DNA from: Serratia fonticola
Lineage (GTDB): Bacteria; Pseudomonadota; Gammaproteobacteria; Enterobacterales; Enterobacteriaceae
Reading direction: 5' to 3'
DNA length: 64,000 nucleotides
Assembly: GCF_006715025.1 (NCBI RefSeq)
Contig: NZ_VFMK01000001.1
Location: forward strand, 1,984,001 to 2,048,000
Within the stretch, counting starts at the first letter, position 1. Each line of letters starts with the position of its first letter. The translations under genes were made by a program, and so were the position numbers. The notes beneath the pieces were generated by a model that did not search any database, was not told where the DNA came from, and worked only from the letters and a program-made list of their open reading frames with translations. Positions 1 to 7,086 of this stretch are shown here, piece after piece.

Positions 1-83
1 TGAACCTGTGAGGCTCTAGCCTGAAGGAAACCCATGCCGGAATATTTCACCTTGCTCACCACAAGTAAGAGGGGATCACCAAC

Positions 84-521
84 ATGGGTTTATACAGGAG
101 TTCATCACATGTGTTCTGGCGTTGCAAATACCACCTGGTTTGGACCCCGAAGTACCGATTTAAAATACTTCGGGACAAGGTAGGGAAGGAGTTGTACCGG
201 ACGATTTACATTCTGTGCAACATGAAGGATTGCGAGATTCTTGAGCTAAATATTCAGCCTGATCATATTTATCTGGTGGTGATAGTACCACCTAAGCTGT
301 CGATATCGACGTTGATGGGCGTCCTGAAAGGACGCAGTGCTATTCGTCTTTACAACCGTTTTCCGCATATACGAAAGAAACTGTGGGGCAATCATTTTTG
401 GGCAAGGGGATACTTTGTCGATACGGTAGGAGTAAGCGAAGAAATAATCAGGCGATACGTGAGGCATCAGGATAAGAAGGACCAAGAGATCGAACAGCAA
501 ATGGAGTTGTTACAGGATTAA
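84..521 (+). CDS. tnpA: IS200-family Y1 transposase TnpA, altered HUH motif
   Basis: A 145-residue protein, the usual length for the single-domain Y1 transposases that cut and rejoin single-stranded DNA at subterminal hairpins. It has the family opening (SSSHVFWRCKYHLVWTPKYR), the central KLSISTLMGVLKGRSA segment and the GYFVDTVG...RRYVRHQ segment that carries the catalytic tyrosine. The metal-binding HUH motif after QPD normally reads His-Val/Ile-His. Here it reads His-Ile-Tyr (DHIYLVV), so the second histidine is missing. The family assignment is secure. Loss of activity is inferred from that one residue. The start is the ATG after an AAGAGGGGATC stretch. Confidence 0.85.
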   Translation: MGLYRSSSHVFWRCKYHLVWTPKYRFKILRDKVGKELYRTIYILCNMKDCEILELNIQPDHIYLVVIVPPKLSISTLMGVLKGRSAIRLYNRFPHIRKKLWGNHFWARGYFVDTVGVSEEIIRRYVRHQDKKDQEIEQQMELLQD

Positions 522-558
522 CTCGGATATTGCCCCCTTCTAGGGGCGTCGTGTAAAG

Positions 559-577
559 CCACCTCCTCAGGAGGTGG
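559..577. repeat. Right-end hairpin of the IS200-type element
   Basis: An 8-bp perfect inverted repeat (CCACCTCC / GGAGGTGG) with a 3-nt loop, 37 bp after the transposase stop. Its position and strength fit the right-end recognition hairpin of an IS200/IS605 element. Confidence 0.55.
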
Positions 578-600
578 TCTTTTACTTATATCTTACCGGC

Positions 601-1042
601 ATAGGTTAGTTTACTATTGCACGGATGTTGAACAAGCAAGGCAAGTTTATTTTGAATTTAAATGGGATGCAGCAAAAATAGCAAAAATCTGTCATATCAT
701 TGAGAAATGTGAGGTGCCGGGGGGGATTACATATCTAACATTATAGAACGCGACTTAGATAATGATGAAGTAAGCATATCTGAAATAATCATTCCTAACC
801 TATATTCAGCTATCGTATCTGTACATGAGTTTTCAGAAGTTCAAAGGAGGCTGGACAAACACAACTTTATGGGAAAAGTAAGCGGAGGCTCTAAAAAAAC
901 AGTATTTTATAGAGGAAGTAAAGTACTGTCGCCAGATGAAATTATTGACATAAGAAAGAATAACAATCTCTGTCTTGCTCTTTATAGTAGATGTCTTGGT
1001 GGCTATACACTTATTAGATGTATGATATTAAATCATAGGTAG
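601..1042 (+). pseudogene. Remnant of an unknown gene, truncated 5' and frameshifted
   Basis: Two adjoining open frames read as one protein-like sequence. The first runs from about 601 to 720 (HRLVYYCTDVEQARQVYFEF... to CEVPGG). The second runs from about 719 to the TAG at 1040-1042 (DYISNIIERDLDND... to LIRCMILNHR). They meet at a run of seven G (719-725), and adding one G would restore a single frame of about 145 codons. No start codon fits the 5' end, which lies beside the IS200 element and suggests truncation by the insertion. The stop abuts the convergent reverse-transcriptase stop with no gap. I do not recognise the family. A sequencing error in the G run is possible. Confidence 0.5.
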
Positions 1043-1993
1043 TCATACTATAAGAGATGGCAGGATTAGAGATTTTTGCTTTTCATAGAAAGCAGTAAGT
1101 TTTTTCCCTTTGCCTTTATCGATACTTTGAACAAAGGAAATAATTCCAAGAATTATCTCGTGTTTGTTGGGTATTTTATTTCGCACAAGATCATAAATTC
1201 TTTTTCTATACAGACAATAAATTTTTTTACTTATTGTTATTTTCGGTGTTACGGTGAGACCTGTGACCTCTCTTCTTACTTTAGGGCCTAGGAGTTTTTC
1301 TTTTTTTTCATTGATGGAAAAGCCTTCATCTCCTAATATCTCTTTAATTAAATAAGATGCTTTTTCAATGGTTAGGAGTTTGTTTCCGGATATACATAAA
1401 TCGTCAGCGTATCGAGTATACGTTAATGCTCTTTTTTTACAATATGTCGATATGCGATGATCAAGCCGTAAGCAAACAAGATTTGATATAGCCGGGGATG
1501 TGGGGGCACCTTGTGGCAAGTAACCACCTTTCGTACAAAAAGAGGTCAAGGCGAATGCGACAGTGTTATTGTATCCAATATTTTTAAATAAAGTGTACAC
1601 ATGAGAAGCTTTAACATTAGTAAAAAAATCTTTCAAATCAAGATTCAATATATATTGATTGCCTTCATGTGGTTTAGCATTGTCTAAAATAGACCTATTC
1701 TTAATGAAACCTTTAGCATAGATAGATGGTGAAAGTTTATCAAGAATATTCCTAAGTATCCATCGTTGTATTGCCTTCAGTTCCCTAATAGGACTCTCTA
1801 TGAGTCTAACTCCTCCTGCTTTCTTTTTCATTTCAATACGATGATAATATCTATCGTTTTTAAAGCTAAATTTCGCTATAACTTCAACTGGAAGTCGACT
1901 AGACAGAGATATATCATCCATGTTTTCGATTATAGGAAGAGATAATAGTTGTTGCGTATACTTACCTTGATGATTATTCATATTTGAGTTCAT
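1043..1993 (-). CDS. Retron reverse transcriptase (Ec86/Eco1 type)
   Basis: A 316-residue reverse transcriptase that makes the branched msDNA of a retron from its adjacent RNA. Visible motifs are QGAPTSP (161-167), the catalytic YADD (195-198), and the two retron signatures NAxxH (NAKPH, 105-109) and VTG (243-245). From memory it resembles the Ec86 enzyme along its length (for example LKAIQ-WILRNILDKLS, LNLDLKDFF, YTRYADDL). The msr-msd RNA lies directly upstream and the effector gene upstream of that, all on one strand. Retrons of this kind are anti-phage systems in which RT, msDNA and effector form one complex. The start ATG has only a weak ribosome site, as expected for translation coupled to a structured leader. 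Confidence 0.95.
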   Translation of the reverse strand: MNSNMNNHQGKYTQQLLSLPIIENMDDISLSSRLPVEVIAKFSFKNDRYYHRIEMKKKAGGVRLIESPIRELKAIQRWILRNILDKLSPSIYAKGFIKNRSILDNAKPHEGNQYILNLDLKDFFTNVKASHVYTLFKNIGYNNTVAFALTSFCTKGGYLPQGAPTSPAISNLVCLRLDHRISTYCKKRALTYTRYADDLCISGNKLLTIEKASYLIKEILGDEGFSINEKKEKLLGPKVRREVTGLTVTPKITISKKIYCLYRKRIYDLVRNKIPNKHEIILGIISFVQSIDKGKGKKLTAFYEKQKSLILPSLIV

Positions 1994-2023
1994 AATTTCA
2001 TCTTAATAACTATGCATGGATAA

Positions 2024-2213
2024 GTGTGCGCTAGTTTTTAACGACTATAGCGTAGGCGGATGTACGAGGAACCCAAATCACGGTGGGGTGATTTGGGTTA
2101 ATCGATCATCACGCTATCTCTGTGATGAACTGCGGGAACGGAGAGGCTCTCCATCCACTGTGAACTTGTTAAAATAAAAACTAACAAACCCACCTGCTTA
2201 AAAACTAGCACAC
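2024..2213 (-). ncRNA. Retron msr-msd non-coding RNA
   Basis: Read on the minus strand, the 5' arm a1 (2213-2199, GTGTGCTAGTTTTTA) pairs with the 3' arm a2 (2040-2024, TAAAAACTAGCGCACAC) over 15 bp with one 2-nt bulge. Directly after a1 comes AGC, whose G at 2197 is the expected branching guanosine. The msr part then shows hairpins TTGTTA/TAACAA (2187-2164) and GGAGA/TCTCC (about 2152-2140). The msd part shows a long hairpin whose tip is a perfect 12-bp stem (AACCCAAATCAC/GTGATTTGGGTT, 2099-2070) and whose base is ATAGCGT/ACGCTAT, with a 5-nt bulge. The a2 end lies 31 nt before the reverse-transcriptase start. Exact RNA ends and msDNA length are inferred. Confidence 0.88.
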
Positions 2214-2238
2214 GTACGGATTCTATAGGAAATTAAAA

Positions 2239-3123
2239 TCACTGTCTAGCATATTGTTTATTCATAATTTTAGTTCGCAATTCAGTTAATGATAGTTTCA
2301 TGTAGAAACTATTTACTATAGAATCATATCCTAGCTTTGTTATTGTGAATGTACCCTCTTGCTGATTGATCATTCCGGCTCTAATTAACGAGTGAGTCGC
2401 TGCTTTGCATGCTATATTATCTTTGTTTACAAACCTTCTCTTCATAATTAACTCCATTAATTTGTAAATGGAAACAATATTCAAGTTATCGAAAAGATAA
2501 ATTAAAATGAGTACATGCTTGGAATATAATAGGATGTTATCCAGTTCTTTCTTTTGTCTACGAGTGGATGGCAACGATGATTTTATTTTGCCAAGTACTT
2601 TCTGTACATGAATAGGGTTGTTTTCATTAAACTCTTTAGGTATGTCAAATATTTCACCGCCATGGGATCGTACAAGCCTGATTGGGCCATGGTTTATGAA
2701 GCTTTTCCCTGACTTGTATTCACCTAAACGCATAACAAGCATTTTTTCAGCAAGATTCTTATCCATGGAAAATGCCCCTAATTCAGCAAAGGAACCAGGG
2801 CTTTCAGGTATTAAAACAATCAAATCGACAGAGTCGGCTAACTGAGTTTCCAACGAAAGTAGACTATTCCGACCTTGACCTTCAAGGAGGTCTTCAAATA
2901 GATCTTCTGGGTAAGTAAGTGTTATATTTTTTTCTTGCGAAAGAAAGACTGAAAACTTATAGCGTAGACTTTTTTTATCAGATTTATCTTTCCCACATAA
3001 GAATATAGTCTTTTTAGAGTCATCGAAGCCATTGATTAATAAATTTCTTATTTCATCCACGGTTTGAGCTACTTGAAAATCGGGGAAGTCTTTTATAATA
3101 CTCTGCTTACCAGGAGATTTCAT
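2239..3123 (-). CDS. Retron effector: nucleoside deoxyribosyltransferase-like plus winged helix
   Basis: A 294-residue protein matching, from memory, the Ec86/Eco1 retron effector. The N-terminal half is nucleoside 2-deoxyribosyltransferase-like: an IFLCGKD strand (40-46), YPEDLFEDLLEGQG (71-84), and the active-site segment PESPGSFAELGA (106-117) with the predicted catalytic Glu. The conserved KSFINHGPIRL follows at 140-150. The C-terminal part (about 195-290) looks helical and resembles a DNA-binding winged helix. In Ec86 this toxin is held in a filament with RT and msDNA and released on phage attack. The start is backed by AGGAG 6 nt upstream. The stop lies 26 nt before the RNA arm a1, so effector, RNA and RT may share a transcript. 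Confidence 0.93.
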   Translation of the reverse strand: MKSPGKQSIIKDFPDFQVAQTVDEIRNLLINGFDDSKKTIFLCGKDKSDKKSLRYKFSVFLSQEKNITLTYPEDLFEDLLEGQGRNSLLSLETQLADSVDLIVLIPESPGSFAELGAFSMDKNLAEKMLVMRLGEYKSGKSFINHGPIRLVRSHGGEIFDIPKEFNENNPIHVQKVLGKIKSSLPSTRRQKKELDNILLYSKHVLILIYLFDNLNIVSIYKLMELIMKRRFVNKDNIACKAATHSLIRAGMINQQEGTFTITKLGYDSIVNSFYMKLSLTELRTKIMNKQYARQ

Positions 3124-3169
3124 TTTTACTCCTAACAGTTACATTGAACTATTACTCTGTTAATCCACG

Positions 3170-3373
3170 TCATCTTATATACTGCCATACAATAGCAGGG
3201 ATCTTATCGTACAGTTTACCCATAGTGAGTTCTGCCAGTCTATGATCAGCGGCTGCATAGAAGGTTTCAAGCTGATCATTGTTCAATTCGTATTTGTTCT
3301 TATCAATCACTTTCTCAAGCGTTGAAACGCTTGTACAACGTCGTAATTGCATAATCCAGTCTATCTTTGTCAT
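3170..3373 (-). CDS. hha: Hha/YmoA-family nucleoid modulator
   Basis: A 67-residue protein with the whole Hha/YmoA fold: IMQLRRC, LEKVIDKNKYEL, FYAAADHRLAELTM and KLYDKIPAIVWQYIR. Hha-type proteins bind H-NS and help silence horizontally acquired, AT-rich DNA. The start at MTKID gives the family length. An in-frame TTG 72 nt further upstream would add 24 residues absent from the family. It lies 46 bp upstream of the retron effector on the same strand, so read-through into the retron is possible. The genome's chromosomal Hha should be elsewhere, and this copy looks like part of the island. Confidence 0.9.
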   Translation of the reverse strand: MTKIDWIMQLRRCTSVSTLEKVIDKNKYELNNDQLETFYAAADHRLAELTMGKLYDKIPAIVWQYIR

Positions 3374-3842
3374 TTCCGTGCTCAGTGCCAATTTTAAAGG
3401 TGATGTATCTATGATATCGCAGATAGTGGAAGTAGGGTAGAGCAACTGTAGGGGATTAGTGGGGCGAACAGTGCTGAAGTATCGTTACTTATGAATAAAA
3501 TGGCTGCTAAGGTAACTGGCCTTTAGTTAGCGAAACAATTATAAAGAAGAACTGTTATTCTATAACTAAAAAGCACAAGAGATTACCTACTAAAGTAAAA
3601 AGCGAAGCATTTTAAATATTAAGAAGAATTAGAGCGTGATGGTTAAAACTTGAAGTGCCTCATTGCTTGTACAGCGGTGTGAATTGCATGATTTACTATG
3701 CCTGTCTATTTCAGTACCTATGATGTAGACTATGTGCGCATCATGCCGCGATACTGAGTAACAGGGTTAATTAAAGGCTTGTCCTGCTGTAATGAGGTAG
3801 GTTAGAATAGATAATCAGTGACAATAACATGACAGTATAAAA
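3374..3842. other. Intergenic stretch between hha and a membrane-protein gene
   Basis: AT-rich, with no convincing coding frame and no strong hairpin. It should hold the divergent promoters of the Hha-like gene and the gene starting at 3843. I could not place the boxes with confidence. Confidence 0.4.
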
Positions 3843-4256
3843 ATGAAAATAAATAGGTTAATTTTGAAAAATGGATTCACTTATCAAGATCTTTTAAAGT
3901 TAAAAAACCAATATAGAGATAGGAAAAATGAAACCTATGGAAAAGGAGTGAAAGCGACTGACGATGAGTCACTGAAAAACTATATCCTGGTAGTTGCTGA
4001 GCTATGCGGTGGTAATATGATATTTCTTTCCCCTGTTTTTTTTGTAATGATGTTCGGATCTTACTTCTTTAGTGATAATATAAATCAGGCTATTTTCTAT
4101 TTGGTGTCATTTATTCTTTTTATCTCTATCTATATCTGGATTAATAGCAGAGGAATGAAACTAGGTTTTCTGCTAACGGCAAAATTGGTGAGACTTAGAT
4201 TTCTTATGTTTTTATATCGAGTTTCACCTCCAAAAGTAGAATACATTGATAAATGA
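3843..4256 (+). CDS. Small membrane protein, candidate immunity protein
   Basis: A 137-residue protein of no family I recognise. It has a charged, Lys-rich N-terminal region (1-50), two adjacent hydrophobic segments (about 59-76 and 82-101, FYLVSFILFISIYIWI) and a basic tail, so it is probably an inner-membrane protein with both ends in the cytoplasm. It has no clear Shine-Dalgarno sequence. Its stop lies 6 bp from the stop of the convergent DUF4225 gene. A two-helix protein beside a candidate toxin suggests an immunity role. This is inference, and immunity genes usually lie downstream on the same strand as the toxin. Confidence 0.55.
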   Translation: MKINRLILKNGFTYQDLLKLKNQYRDRKNETYGKGVKATDDESLKNYILVVAELCGGNMIFLSPVFFVMMFGSYFFSDNINQAIFYLVSFILFISIYIWINSRGMKLGFLLTAKLVRLRFLMFLYRVSPPKVEYIDK

Positions 4257-4262
4257 ATTTTT

Positions 4263-5105
4263 TCATTCATCATTTAGTTCATATGTACCGTCGACAAAAA
4301 GAATCTTTGCTTTAACGATGGAGGTACCTACCATGAAAATTCGCATTGGAACACCTTTAGTATCCCACTTAGCCCCATAATCAGGTTTAAGATTATTGAA
4401 TAGCATGCCAGTACCGGGTTTTTCAAACAATCCACTTGTCGCGAGTCTATTAGCATTGTTCTTTAAAACTAAGCCACGATACCCAGCATAAGCAGTTATA
4501 GAGAAATCAATGGTGCTATAAGCTAAGTCACCATATTTTTGGTCCAAGCCAGCTAATTTAGATCCTTTTCTATAAGCATCTCTGAGTAAACCAGAGTCCT
4601 TATGCTCATGTTCATAAATAAGAGGAGATACAGACTCATATGCATTGTTTAGACCATGAGAAAATAATATAGCACCATAACCTTTCAATTTTCTTGAATG
4701 AAGTTTGCGGCCAAGGTTGGCCATCAATGCACCACCCACAGATTGACCTGAACCAGTGACAATTCCCCAGCCTATCTTGGCATACTTAACCACTCCCTGA
4801 TCTTCATATAAATCAGTAATAAGATATTTTGTATAATTACCTTGTCTTAAAATTTGATATTCTCTATTAGTCAATTCACTTTCAGCTCGCATTTCGTAAA
4901 TTAATCTCATGCGTTCGTTAACATCAAATGTATTTTTAAATTTGCGATTAATATTGTTTATAAACTCATCTACTTGTCTAAGGTATTCTCTTCTTGTCTG
5001 ATAATCATTCATAAAGTAAGCAGAGGCTAATGTAGCTATGCGTTTTAGGTCCACAGCATGCCTATCTAAATCATACTTTAAATGAGCTATCGCAGTAGTT
5101 CCCAT
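4263..5105 (-). CDS. DUF4225-domain protein, candidate type VI effector
   Basis: A 280-residue protein. The N-terminal half (1-110) is helical and charged. The region from about 95 to 245 resembles DUF4225: TDLYEDQGVVKYAKIGWG, then a Gly/Ala-rich stretch with GSGQSVGGALMANLG, HGLNNAYESVSPLIYEH, DLAYSTIDFSITAYAGY and KPGTGMLFNNLKPDYG. No signal peptide is seen. It starts 2 nt after the hcp stop, so the two are translationally linked, a layout typical of effectors carried by their own Hcp. DUF4225 has no biochemical function that I can state. Its hydrophobic Gly-rich centre could act at membranes, but that is a guess. Confidence 0.72.
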   Translation of the reverse strand: MGTTAIAHLKYDLDRHAVDLKRIATLASAYFMNDYQTRREYLRQVDEFINNINRKFKNTFDVNERMRLIYEMRAESELTNREYQILRQGNYTKYLITDLYEDQGVVKYAKIGWGIVTGSGQSVGGALMANLGRKLHSRKLKGYGAILFSHGLNNAYESVSPLIYEHEHKDSGLLRDAYRKGSKLAGLDQKYGDLAYSTIDFSITAYAGYRGLVLKNNANRLATSGLFEKPGTGMLFNNLKPDYGAKWDTKGVPMRIFMVGTSIVKAKILFVDGTYELNDE

Positions 5106-5107
5106 GA

Positions 5108-5587
5108 TTAATATACCCTATCATCCCAGATACTATATGCACTTGTTCCAGCCATAACATGTTCCCAAGTTATGGATTCGTATTTGAAGGAAATGCTTTC
5201 ATCAGATTGAATCTCATTGTGTGTCAATGAATTAGGGCTAAACATTCTAATTTCACTTAACGTTGCACCAGTCAGCTTTATTTTGAAGAAAATCTCCAAG
5301 CCACCAGAAGGATTCATTCTATAAAATACGAACTCGCACGCCAGGCGTTCATTCTGGTTCATTGCTAAAGCTAAGAGTGGGGTAGCTTTATCGATGGGCT
5401 TTCTGATTTGGAGAGGGTGGAGCTGAACGTTACTTTCACGAGTCATAAGATTAAGCAATTCAAGGACAAGGATCTGATCTTCATGCCCCTTTTGGTACTT
5501 GTTTCCTATGGAGTCAGGAGTAGAACAACCTGCTGAAATCAGTCCTTGTTTATCACCCTTGATGGTTCCGTAAATTATATTAGCCAT
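5108..5587 (-). CDS. hcp: Hcp-family type VI secretion tube protein
   Basis: A 159-residue Hcp, the ring protein that stacks into the inner tube of the type VI secretion system and carries small effectors. It has the family opening MANIIYGTIKG, the QGLISAGC and SIGNKYQ segments, the KPIDKATPLLALAM loop and the ending ITWEHVMAGTSAYSIWDDR. It is an orphan: no other structural T6SS gene is in the window. The start has AAGGGA 7 nt upstream. It is tightly linked to the DUF4225 gene, suggesting a dedicated carrier and cargo pair that would depend on a T6SS elsewhere in the genome. Confidence 0.9.
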   Translation of the reverse strand: MANIIYGTIKGDKQGLISAGCSTPDSIGNKYQKGHEDQILVLELLNLMTRESNVQLHPLQIRKPIDKATPLLALAMNQNERLACEFVFYRMNPSGGLEIFFKIKLTGATLSEIRMFSPNSLTHNEIQSDESISFKYESITWEHVMAGTSAYSIWDDRVY

Positions 5588-5769
5588 GTAGATCCCTTAC
5601 ATTAAGTACTGAAAAATTTACAATACATAGGTTGTGATTTGAAATCCAGCACCCAAAACACGTTGTATTATTCATGCGAATTTTTAATTGCAATCAATTC
5701 ATTCATTGACGGTGATCTTCTCCCTCAAAAAAGTGCCAGACTAAATTATCGCCCCCGGTCGCTGATTAA

Positions 5770-6204
5770 TCAGCGCACATACCCGCTATTTTGCAACCGT
5801 GCCAGCGCTGCCCCATCGGCATACACCATACCGGTTGTCAGATCGTGAAAGCCGTAGCGTTTATAAAACGCCAATTTATCCGGCACCGCGTAGATAAACA
5901 CCTTACCTAATGGCGCCAGATCCTGCATAACGCGATCCATCAACTGGCACCCATAGCCATACCCCTGAAAGCGTGGATGGATGGCGACATCCGCCAGATA
6001 AGATACCGAGGTCATGTCGCTAATGGCATGGGCGGTAGCCATCAGTTCGCCGTCTATAAAACCCCAATAACAGAATTGGTTGTTTTGATACACCTTCTGC
6101 ATCACCAGCGGATCGCGTTCGCCTAGCCCTGCGGCGACCAGCAATTCGCAAAGTTGCGGCCAGTCGATGTGATAACTGCTCGGATTGGTCATAATCTCCA
6201 TCAT
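5770..6204 (-). CDS. GNAT-family N-acetyltransferase
   Basis: A 144-residue protein with the GNAT acetyl-CoA fold: a central strand (VSYLADVAIHPRF), the pyrophosphate loop RFQGYGYGCQLMD (Q/RxxGxG/A) and the C-terminal YAVPDKLAFYKRYGF motif. The substrate cannot be told from sequence. The start at MMEIM is chosen because GAGGAG sits just upstream and because a longer frame would run into the TPR gene. It starts 7 nt after the TPR gene stop, so the two probably form an operon. Confidence 0.88.
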   Translation of the reverse strand: MMEIMTNPSSYHIDWPQLCELLVAAGLGERDPLVMQKVYQNNQFCYWGFIDGELMATAHAISDMTSVSYLADVAIHPRFQGYGYGCQLMDRVMQDLAPLGKVFIYAVPDKLAFYKRYGFHDLTTGMVYADGAALARLQNSGYVR

Positions 6205-6211
6205 TTTCTCC

Positions 6212-6691
6212 TCAACCGATACGATCCAAATCCGCGGCATAGTGGCGGATAGCGCGTTGATAGCTGCTGATTTCTGCGTGTGCGGAGGTCTCAGCCAGCA
6301 GTAATAACAAATCGGCGACGGCCTGCCGGGTTTCACCCAGATTGTAGAGCGTCATGGCGCGGAACAGGGTGATCTCTTTTGCCTGCGGAAACTCATTTAA
6401 ACCATCGTCGAAAGCAGCCAGGGATTTTTGGTACTCCCCTAACGCGCGGTAAGTGCTCCCCAACCCTAACCAGGCTTCCTGGCGCAGTGGTGCCGGTAAG
6501 TCATATTGCAAAGCGGAGAGGTAGCAGGGAATGGCCTGTTGCTCAAAACCTTGCACATCGTACAGGCAAGCCAACTGATAATGCAGCTTGGCATCAAGAG
6601 GAGACTGCTGCAGCATCTGCTGGGCCAGTTCGGTAGCCTCCGGATAGCGACCCTGTTTTTTTAATTGTTCAATATGGCGTGCCGAAGACAT
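6212..6691 (-). CDS. Tetratricopeptide-repeat protein
   Basis: A 159-residue soluble protein made of TPR helices. Four repeats can be seen, starting near residues 5, 38, 73 and 107 (for example GRYPEATELAQQML, LACLYDVQGFEQQAIPCYL, LGSTYRALGEYQKSLAAFD, AMTLYNLGETRQAVADLL). No signal peptide or catalytic domain is present. TPR proteins act as protein-binding scaffolds, and the partner here is unknown. It is the first gene of a pair with the GNAT gene. Confidence 0.85.
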   Translation of the reverse strand: MSSARHIEQLKKQGRYPEATELAQQMLQQSPLDAKLHYQLACLYDVQGFEQQAIPCYLSALQYDLPAPLRQEAWLGLGSTYRALGEYQKSLAAFDDGLNEFPQAKEITLFRAMTLYNLGETRQAVADLLLLLAETSAHAEISSYQRAIRHYAADLDRIG

Positions 6692-6910
6692 GATTTTTCC
6701 TTTAATCGTGCTTTTTTAATCCTCTTTAGAACGCTAGTAGGTGAAAATTGATCGCACAAGGGAAATTGGAAATCAGCTAGCTTTCTGATTAATCTGGAAA
6801 TGTGCGCAATTCCCTGTTTCTGTGGTTGGCACCGTTCCCAAAATGCTTCACTTGGTCAAAAAACAGGCGTAAAATCGCGGCGTTCAATGTAATGAGGTAG
6901 TAGAAGTATT

Positions 6911-6970
6911 ATGGTTGATCTGGAGTTAAAAAACTGGAAAGACTTCATCGATGAGATGTTAGGTAGCTAA
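6911..6970 (+). CDS. ypfM: Small protein YpfM
   Basis: A 19-codon frame encoding MVDLELKNWKDFIDEMLGS. From memory, E. coli YpfM is also 19 residues with the same core, LxNWKDFIxxML, and it also neighbours acrD. The match in sequence, length and place makes this a real gene despite its size. The function is unknown. An AGAAGT-like ribosome site precedes the ATG. A hairpin with a T tract follows at 7049-7079. Confidence 0.82.
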   Translation: MVDLELKNWKDFIDEMLGS

Positions 6971-7048
6971 CACCGCGTTGGGGCTTAACACAAGGCTGTG
7001 CAGTTTATTTTTTTAAACACCTTGGGTACAAAATTACGTTCATGGCAA

Positions 7049-7079
7049 AGCAGCATCGGGAAACCGACGCTGCTTTTTT
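7049..7079 (+). terminator. Rho-independent terminator after ypfM
   Basis: AGCAGC-A-TCGG / CCGA-C-GCTGCT stem with a GAAA tetraloop and one mismatch, followed by six T. It lies between the ypfM and acrD stops and may also help end acrD transcription. Confidence 0.75.
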
Positions 7080-7086
7080 ACGCCTG

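Larger units (their letters stand above)
1..598 (+). mobile_element. IS200/IS605-type insertion element, boundaries uncertain
   Basis: The element contains one Y1-type transposase gene and no tnpB accessory gene, as in IS200. A short potential hairpin (AGGCT/AGCCT, 11-22) lies left of the gene. A strong hairpin (CCACCTCC-TCA-GGAGGTGG, 559-577) lies to the right, where subterminal hairpins are expected for this family. The left end may lie before the window. The right end is put near 598 only because a different reading frame remnant begins at about 601. IS200-type elements make no target duplication, so the ends cannot be fixed by repeats. Confidence 0.6.

Noticed and set aside
246..500. Open frame antisense to the IS200 transposase
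   Set aside because: No family features and fully covered by the transposase gene.
3374..3445. 24-residue N-terminal extension of the Hha-like protein from a TTG
   Set aside because: The family starts at the MTKID-equivalent position, and the extension has no similarity to it.
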